Positions 56,832 to 64,000 of a stretch of 64,000 bases of DNA are shown here, in pieces. Both the position numbers and the translations under genes were made by a program. Position 1 is the stretch's first letter; every line of letters begins with the position of its first letter. This DNA is from Balanoglossus misakiensis (lineage: Eukaryota; Hemichordata): the NCBI GenBank assembly GCA_040954595.2, contig CM082597.2, forward strand, positions 1,550,001 to 1,614,000, written 5' to 3'. The notes beneath the pieces were generated by a model that saw only the letters and a list, made by a program, of their open reading frames with translations, did not search any database and was not told the DNA's origin.

Positions 56832-59365
56832 GTTGTCGCGCAAAATGTACTCAAACCGCTACTTTAACCTTTCATGGTTCATTCTTGCTATTTTCTGAAA
56901 AAAAAGATAAAAAAATGTTACACTTATCATTTGGTGATTTCAAGAAGCTAAGTTTGACATTCTCCACCTTACAGTGCAGACCGAAACATAGTTTCTAAAG
57001 GGGTAACACTAGAATTAGTCTGGGTTAGCCGCGAGCTAGCTCAGTTAGTATGTGATTTTCACCTTACAGTATGCAATTACCATAAATCCACTTATCTATG
57101 ATTTTTTTAATGCAGAGAACCTTTAATATATACTCATTAGATTTGATCTATACATAAAGTGATGACTCAACCAAATTCACAGATCTGATCTCAATACATT
57201 TCAGTTAAAGAAGAAAATGTCGTAATGGGAAAATGTTTATTCACCCTGATAATATGAATGACATCATCGCAGTCTGTCCATTTTCCAAAAATAAACATTA
57301 AGGTCGAAAGCAAAACACAGCTGTGACACAAACATCATTGAAATCATAGCGTCCATGTTACGTACCGTATTTCTCAAACTGTCCTTCAATATGCAGTAAA
57401 TACTTTTTGTAAATTATGGAATTTGTCCGGTAATCGGCAAGGTCAATGAAATTGCTAGTCAACATTTTGATGTAATTTGCAGAATATATTTGTCAAGATT
57501 CGCTTCGATTCTAACAACGTAATGTATGGTGTTGTGGCAGCTGTATGCTTGGTCATGTGACCAAAGTAAACAAATCTACAGGCATATACAAATATTATGA
57601 CATACCTTTACTCTGCACCCAGTTCTTTATGTTCTAATTTAGTGTGATGTCTTGTTTACATTAAGCAAAATTTAACACCCAAACTCACAGGGGTTATTTT
57701 GCTCCAGGGTATCAAGTATGCTATCGCAGTATTGATTCTCTTTTCTGGGTATTTAAAGATCTCGGATTTCATAGCCGACTTCAGTGGTATGCACACTCAC
57801 ATGTACGCATGCTTGTCCAAGTTCATGTAGATCAGGTTTGGGTAAACTCACAGCTAACTCAACTATTTACATGTGTATATCTTACCTGTAGAATACAATG
57901 TCTGCATCACGACAGTGTTAGGCAGTGTTTGTACTCGCTCTAGATGCATTCATCAACAATTCACCATACACAGTTGGTGCCGAAAATATCTGCACAAAGA
58001 TCCTAGCAGAAAATAAAAAAAAATCATTCAACAGATGTTATAAAATTCAATTATATTTCTTTCTTTAAGTGCAAACAGTTGGCCTTTTGTACAGAAAAGA
58101 AATGAACCATATGTTCTTTTGTTTAACTTTTGAATGAAACTGGATCTTTTTTATTGAATTTGTATTCAATCTTTTGTTGTGTAAAAATGAAAAATGTGTG
58201 ATTAACACATGTAACCGTATGTTACTACAGTACAGATGAGAACTTAATTAAGGTCTGAACTTTGAGACAGCTTTTGGCTACCAGAAGCCTAGCCTGTTAA
58301 CACACTGTTGTTAGCAATATATCTGAACCTTAACTGTACCTAAATATGAACTTTATTTTACCAGAAAGTTTCACCAGAAAGTTTATGCACAGCATAATCA
58401 TGTATATACACTACATATAATTATATAATATACAAATAGAATTTACATCTCAAAATATATCTGTGATAAGCTTCATTTATAATTCATATAAGAATATTAA
58501 ATCTTCTGGTGCAGACAGTTTAAAAGTTTTATAGAAACTAGTCTAGTCCATGACTCATATATATATTTTTAAAAAAACTAGAAAGGTGTCAAAGTTACAC
58601 AGAACTCAAATCTGTTAATAAAAATAAAAACATGTATTATAATGCAGACTTATATTGGAGGTAGAGTCTAAGGGTAATACATGGTGACTACAATGGTCAC
58701 AAAATGTCTGGACGTGACGATCGATATTTGCCACAATCACAACACTTCGCATAGAGTTACAACTACACTACAACATCACCAGATCGGCCACAATCACTCC
58801 ATACTCGCCCAAACATGGTATGTCCATTGCCTAACCAAGGCAAGTTTGAGTGACCATGACCTAACGCATGCACACCCTATGAGATCGCTTAATAAATCGT
58901 CGCGATGAGTCGCCTGGCCATGATAACATTAACAAGGTCAACCCATGAATCACTCTATGGATCTACCACAAACACCTGATGCCAAGATCCATTCGTGGTG
59001 CGATTGACACCCTCCGATCAGCAAACACGCCCCTTGATGTGATCAAGTGATGTAGTATATCAGTACATGTACATAGCCATAACACAGTGCGATCGCACCC
59101 AGAAATACAGCGATCGGGAGAATATCACTGTGTCGATCGCCGCCCCTTACCTTTTGTGAGTCTAACTGACCATGATGGTACAAACAAAACCGTGAACTTG
59201 AACCCCTACACACGTTGATTTCGTCGTTTAGTATTTCATACAATGTAAACACAAAGAGGTTCCTGCTTCCGTCCTATTGTTAAGAAGGGGTTCTGCGCAT
59301 GTCTCACCTTTGACCCTTGTAACATCTGGCCAGTGAAATGAACAGAAAAACATTAGCACATTAGT

Positions 59366-60125
59366 ACGCCGTTGGTGGCGACATTGAAAAACCCAGAACA
59401 GGGATTCGCGTCCGCGAATATCAGAACCGTCCCAACTTCTTTGCATGCAAAAAACAACAGGTGCGAATCGTCTAGCGATGCACGCGCGCGATTTTAATAT
59501 ATATTTAAATTTGGGGACTTTGCTGTAAACAAGTGTCGAATTAATTAGTTCAAAAAGTTACCCTAACTTCAGGAAGAAATGTAATAGATAACTAGGTCAC
59601 AACTTATTTAAATATAAGCGAAGTAAACATAAAATGATTCTTTGAATGACTTGTTGCTAATTTCTCTCTGCTTTAAATTCAAAAAGTTGTTGGTGTTATA
59701 ATTAAAACCTCCAACACTTTCCACGTAATTAACACTGTGCTAATTAAATGAAATTTGTCACACTTTCGTTGGTGGTGACATTTACAATTCCCCAACAGGA
59801 ATCTTTTTACTGTGCCAAGGGAAAAATGAATTTGTACTAGCAGGTGTGACTGTCTGGCAATGGGTACGCGCGTTCACGCGAGTTTAATCTATATTTAAAT
59901 TAACTTAAACCCCGACAATTCTGATTGGTCAACTACTATCCGCATGTCACTTGTGATTGGCCAATTGCGCTCTGCACTCTTGGAGCAGGTTCCAACGTAG
60001 ACACGCGCCAGACAACCTAGTTGACCCGAGCGTTGACCCGATAATGACCTATACAACAAATTTAAATTTTTCTTTGGAAGGATCGCGCGGCTCTGTTCTG
60101 AAAATTTTAATGTCGCCACCAACGT
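59366..60125. repeat. Three diverged copies of a GTTGGTGGCGACATT-containing repeat
   Basis: GTTGGTGGCGACATT near 59370, GTTGGTGGTGACATT near 59769, and the reverse complement AATGTCGCCACCAAC near 60108. In each case a CG-rich patch (GCGCGCG, ACGCGCG or TCGCGCG) next to ATATTTAAAT or AAATTTAAAT lies 40-110 bases away, in matching orientation. Two copies are direct and one is inverted. Confidence 0.5.
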
Positions 60126-60157
60126 CGGATGTGGCAAATAGCACCGAATCAGTCACG

Positions 60158-60158
<1 letters not shown>

Positions 60159-60203
<45 letters not shown>
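60159..60203. repeat. TCTG and CT microsatellite
   Basis: A TCTG run passing into a CT run. Confidence 0.85.
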
Positions 60204-60208
<5 letters not shown>

Positions 60209-60812
60209 TTGTCGGCAGATTAGCGTCAGTAAATTTTGAAATCGTGTGCTTCTTTTTCATTTATTCATTGCAAATGAAAAGTACATACAAGTTCGTAAAA
60301 TTTATTATAAAAGATCTATTTGCACTATGTACAATTTCTCAGCAATATATTACAGGAAATAGTGATTTCATAAATGAATCCACATATAAATTTGCTGCCA
60401 ATCATTTTAAACGAGAGTTTATATATTAATTACAATGTTACTTGATTGAAAAAAATACATGAACTTTAAATTAATTTGTAGATATAAAGATTCGTCCCAC
60501 GGTAAAATCCTAATAATAAACCTGACAATAATTGTCTATCGTTTTAATCTGATATTTTTAACAAAAAGTGATATGAGCCGTGTAACTTTGAGCTTTCACG
60601 TATTCGTGAGGCTGTCGGGATTATGTCTGAAATGTAAATGGTATGCATATATACTTTAACTGACCAAAATGAGAAATACATGTGTAAAAAATAACCCTGA
60701 TCTTTAAGCGGTATCAAAGGATCAAGAAAGCTAAAAATGACTTTAAAATACTAAAAGTTACATATACTTTACTCTTTTTAAATACTATAAAGAAATGTGT
60801 TCTGTCTCGTTA

Positions 60813-62090
60813 TTAAATTATCCAAATTGTCATTATTGCAACTGGAAGCACGAATCCCACAATCCTTTGCGTGATGTCGACGGAAGCGCTGAACTCATTG
60901 CAACCGTCTCCCTGGCAACAGTAGACGCAGTCTGCGGGCGAGCGGAAACAGTCGTGGTTCAGCGACGCTATGATTTGACACTCGGCGAAGTTCTTACAAC
61001 CCTGGCGAGAAAAAAAAACACGGAGTGTAAAGTGTTTATGCAGATGAGTATGACAGGCGTCCAATCAAAATGGCTGAAATCTTGTCAGTTTTTTATATAT
61101 ATATTGCAAGATTGATTTACCACTCTTACCTTGGTGTATCGTTTCCCGAAGTGATCGTATCTCTCCGCTTCCGTGTAACATCCATCCTCATTTTGATCGG
61201 CGTTGCATTGAACGGTTTCACCGTTACATAAAGTGTGCGATCCCTGTCGGTAGCAACTGTGACATGTCAAACCTTCAAGATAATCAAAATGTCGGAGACA
61301 TAATCAGGTGGCTGTGACAGAGATTAGATTACCCTAATTTTCACATTCAATGACGTATATTCTGGCGGACACAAGTCATTACAGTATGATTAGATTCTTT
61401 GAGTACGTGTGTTCTAGATCTGGCCATGAGACCTGGTTACTCCAGCTTCTTTTGTTGTGTCCTACTAACTTGATAACATGACACACCCTGCGGTACAATT
61501 GTTTTCTGGAAACAATGAGTTGAAAGCTGTATCCGTGAACAATTTATATCACATGACGTATTCATTTATCTATACTTCCTTGTGCCTCACAAAAGCCTGT
61601 GGCGGTTGTCTGAATTCACAAGGTCCTCTGAATTATGGGGCCTCCACTGTGTAAAGGAGTGGTGTGTGGAACAGAAACATGGAAAGCGTATTGTGGTGGT
61701 ACAAGTCGTTACGCACTTTAAAACGCTTAATCGTGAGGAAGACAGTAGCTTTTAAGGGGCTTTTATCTTATATCAGTGACTCTAATATCCTTACCACAAA
61801 CCGTGCTGTATTTCTGATTAAGAGGCAAAGGTTCCCCTATTTCGGATGAAAAGAGTCATTTTTATTTTTTTATAATCCCACCTCGTAACGGACGACGACC
61901 AGTAAACACTGTTCCTTCGCTCACTGAAGTGACCTTCTTTTTATGATCAAAGATGGCCGCCTCCAGTGTATGAAATCACCTTGACAATATGGGTCCCACC
62001 AAAGTCTTCATCGACGAACCTACCTGTTGTACCCCCGAGTGAAGTTAATACCAACAGCAAAGCGATTCTCAATGTCCAAATAGTATCCAT
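60813..62090 (-). CDS. Small Ly6-like predicted GPI-anchored protein (complete)
   Basis: Three coding exons (62024-62090, 61130-61272, 60813-61001) give 132 aa. Signal peptide MDTIWTLRIALLLVLTSLGG is followed by a single three-finger-type domain: LTCHSCYRQGSHTLCNG, ETVQCN, DGCYTEAERYDHFGKRYTKGC, CQIIASLNHDCF, CVYCCQGDGCNE. The final CC-x4-CN signature is that of Ly6/uPAR proteins. The C-terminal ITQRIVGFVLPVAIMTIWII is a hydrophobic GPI-attachment signal. The exon order (signal, fingers 1-2, finger 3 plus tail) is the usual Ly6 gene plan. It probably sits on the outer surface of the plasma membrane; ligand and role are unknown. The exon 2 acceptor (CTTGAAG) has a poor pyrimidine tract. Confidence 0.85.
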
Positions 62091-64000
62091 ATCGCCCCAA
62101 TCAACCTCCTCCAGAGGGTTTGCAGTCACATTTTCTCGTACTTTGCAAACAAGCTACCAGTATTAAAAGCGCTATTCAATATATTCAATTGTCAGTGAAT
62201 GAATCACATATACGCCCAAGCAGCGACAATATGTTGGTTTACGGTCGTGACGTAGAGGACAATTCCATTATGAGAGTTGGAAGGGGGATATCATATCACG
62301 CTGTAGATAAACCGTGCTAGATATAATATCACACATTAGGATCATATCTGAAGCTAGGCGATTAACGTGAATTAGCTTGACAGGGGAACACGGCAGTCAT
62401 ACAACAATGTTTGTGTAGGTAAACTGTGAATGCTTGGGTTGCTTAGCGACGAAGGAATGTCGATCAGTATGTAATACTGCAGGTAACTTTCCACGGTGCC
62501 TTGCTAACAAAATGACGTTCACAATCAGTAGAAAGTTTTAAACTAGAAAATTCACGTAACTCTGTCTGTCTGTCTGTCTGTCTGTCTATTGTCCTAACAC
62601 TGGTGATCCCTTCCCGGCATTCTTGTGTAGTGACGTCATGCGCATCCCCAGAAGCCTCTCTGTCTGTCCTCGTTGGAAAGTGCTCTCTCACTCTGGTGTT
62701 TGCAGTCGTCGAGTGAACATGCTTGACACGCCTGGTCGACTGAAAGAAAAACCCAGAGTCGCATGAAGGAACATTTCTACCAAAAATATTTGGTTGTCGG
62801 AAGAACGAGCGCTTCTGCCGTTATATTCTGAAGATTACTGGTGTGACATGCCCGGGAAATTTCGCAGAATATTTATTTTCCACGCTGTCGAACTTTGCGA
62901 GGCTGTCCGGTCACGCCAACGTAACGCTACCATATATACGGACCTTTAGGCTTACAGAAATTGCACGAAAATTTGCGGCAGTCTTTGTGGGGGTGGGGTA
63001 GGGGAGTTCCTACTCAGTAACGTCATTTTCCACGGTGTTTCAGAGTTCTCAGTGGGCAGCGAGTCCGAGTCAGCAGAAAGTCGATATTTTACGTGGCAGT
63101 TACTCTCTGGGCATGGTACTCCTTACCAGGTCACTGGAGCGAATCGAGTAGCTCCACATGGTGATCAGAGTGCTGTTACGTTATCGACTTTTTTTACTTG
63201 GATTAGTGTAGGCCTATAGTGTTTTGCTGAGATGAGTTCGACAAGTAAATTTGAGTTCAGTTCCGCAGAGAGTCAGTTGTCGACGTACGTTTTTAGAGTA
63301 AAATTGAAGCCTCAAAAATAACATTTCATTATCATTCCCTGGTGGCTGCCGTTTCTCTTGTCCTTCTCCGCAAAGATTCAAACAAAAGACCAATATTCAC
63401 GACTTACTAATTTGCATATTGTTTTGAACACCTGTCTGTTCCTAAAAATGGGGGGGGGGGGCAATGTGATTTGGTGCCACTCCGATTCAGAAGCAGCTGT
63501 AGTGCTGATTTTGCAGTCTAGCATTCTATGCCTCTTTACTGTATTGGCTGCAGCTCCTGGGACTTCGGTAAATTAAGGACTAGTTTAGTTGATCTGATGT
63601 GCCCGCAAACGCTATTCTTGGACGGGTTTCCCAGACTGGCCCATGCGCCAGCAAACAAGGCGTGGTTGTTTCTCGCAAAGGTTTTGATTAAATTATGGGT
63701 GGCCATAAATTTTTCCTCTGGTACCGATCCACCATGCCGGCCGACAACCCACGCATTTTGCACATGCATGCGTACAAAACGTGATACTGCCATGGCAAGT
63801 GTCAACTTTGCACTCACATTGCAATCTGTTAACACAGGATACATCGTACACGTAGTTTAAAAGAACTTCCGATGCAATGGTTAACAATGGGATATATATT
63901 TGTATTGTTATGATGCCGACTGAAGGAAATACGCGTTTTGCAAAGAGCCAAGTAAGCAGTTAAGGTTATTCTGAAGTTAATTGTTGTCACAGTATTTAAT
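62091..64000. other. Right-end region, possible first exon of an unidentified gene
   Basis: A TCTG microsatellite lies at 62561-62587. An ATG at 63232 opens MSSTSKFEFSSAESQLST and reaches a donor (GAC then GTACGT) at 63284, which could be the first coding exon of a plus-strand gene continuing beyond the window. No following exon was found, so this is weak. A poly-G run lies near 63450. Confidence 0.2.

Larger units (their letters stand above)
56894..60812 (-). other. PCSK7 upstream region with candidate untranslated exons
   Basis: A strong acceptor (pyrimidine tract ending TTTTTTTTCAG, exon from 56894) lies 63 bases before the PCSK7 ATG, so the leader is probably spliced. Candidate donors on the minus strand are at 57886 (CTACAG then GTAAGA) and 59151 (AAAAG then GTAAGG). 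CpG-rich sequence near 59100-59480 could hold the promoter. No coding gene was recognised in the interval. Confidence 0.35.

Noticed and set aside
58681-58908. His/Thr-rich 75-codon frame
   Set aside because: No initiator context, no splice partners and no recognisable domain. Composition reflects local short imperfect repeats.

Overview
The window is genomic DNA from an animal with intron-rich genes: nearly every gene assembles from short exons with GT-AG (occasionally GC-AG) junctions in a consistent reading phase. Gene content (MEGF8, MRE11, a type I membrane proprotein convertase like PCSK7, an MS4A-like tetraspan protein, Ly6/uPAR-type proteins, CAP-LDLa secreted proteins) points to an invertebrate deuterostome such as a cephalochordate, hemichordate or echinoderm. 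I cannot resolve which. Exon coordinates were joined by hand from splice consensus, phase continuity and family knowledge; no alignment was run.

Layout. 1-6.4 kb: two tandem minus-strand paralogs encoding secreted CAP-domain proteins with N-terminal LDL-receptor class A (LDLa) modules; the first runs off the left edge, the second is complete (374 aa). 7.37-10.16 kb: a seven-unit tandem array in two length classes, carrying 29-nt hairpins and a Pol III-like B box followed by a T run in each unit. 10.37-15.74 kb: complete MRE11 nuclease gene on the minus strand (17 coding exons, 698 aa, all catalytic motifs). 16.65-35.26 kb: complete MEGF8 on the plus strand (42 coding exons, 2814 aa), head-to-head with MRE11 across about 0.9 kb. 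38.6-40.2 kb: MS4A-like four-pass membrane protein. 44.6-47.6 kb: predicted GPI-anchored protein with two cysteine-rich Ly6-like parts around a TSP1-like stub and a Ser-Gly/Lys low-complexity linker. 50.3-56.8 kb: complete proprotein convertase 7-like gene on the minus strand (15 coding exons, 857 aa). 60.8-62.1 kb: a small Ly6-like predicted GPI-anchored protein on the minus strand (132 aa). The remainder is intergenic or untranslated sequence with microsatellites, minisatellites and MITEs.

The genes do not form an operon. MRE11 and MEGF8 probably share a bidirectional promoter region. The CAP-LDLa pair is a local tandem duplication. Several products act at the cell surface or in the secretory pathway (MEGF8, the convertase, the Ly6-like proteins, the MS4A-like protein, CAP-LDLa), but their proximity alone does not show joint function. 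Non-coding material includes a 278-bp fold-back hAT-like MITE with a perfect 8-bp target duplication, a roughly 92-bp TTAA-flanked piggyBac-like MITE in six places, a second MITE family related to the CCTGTGTTAGTGG motif, and three minisatellites inside introns.
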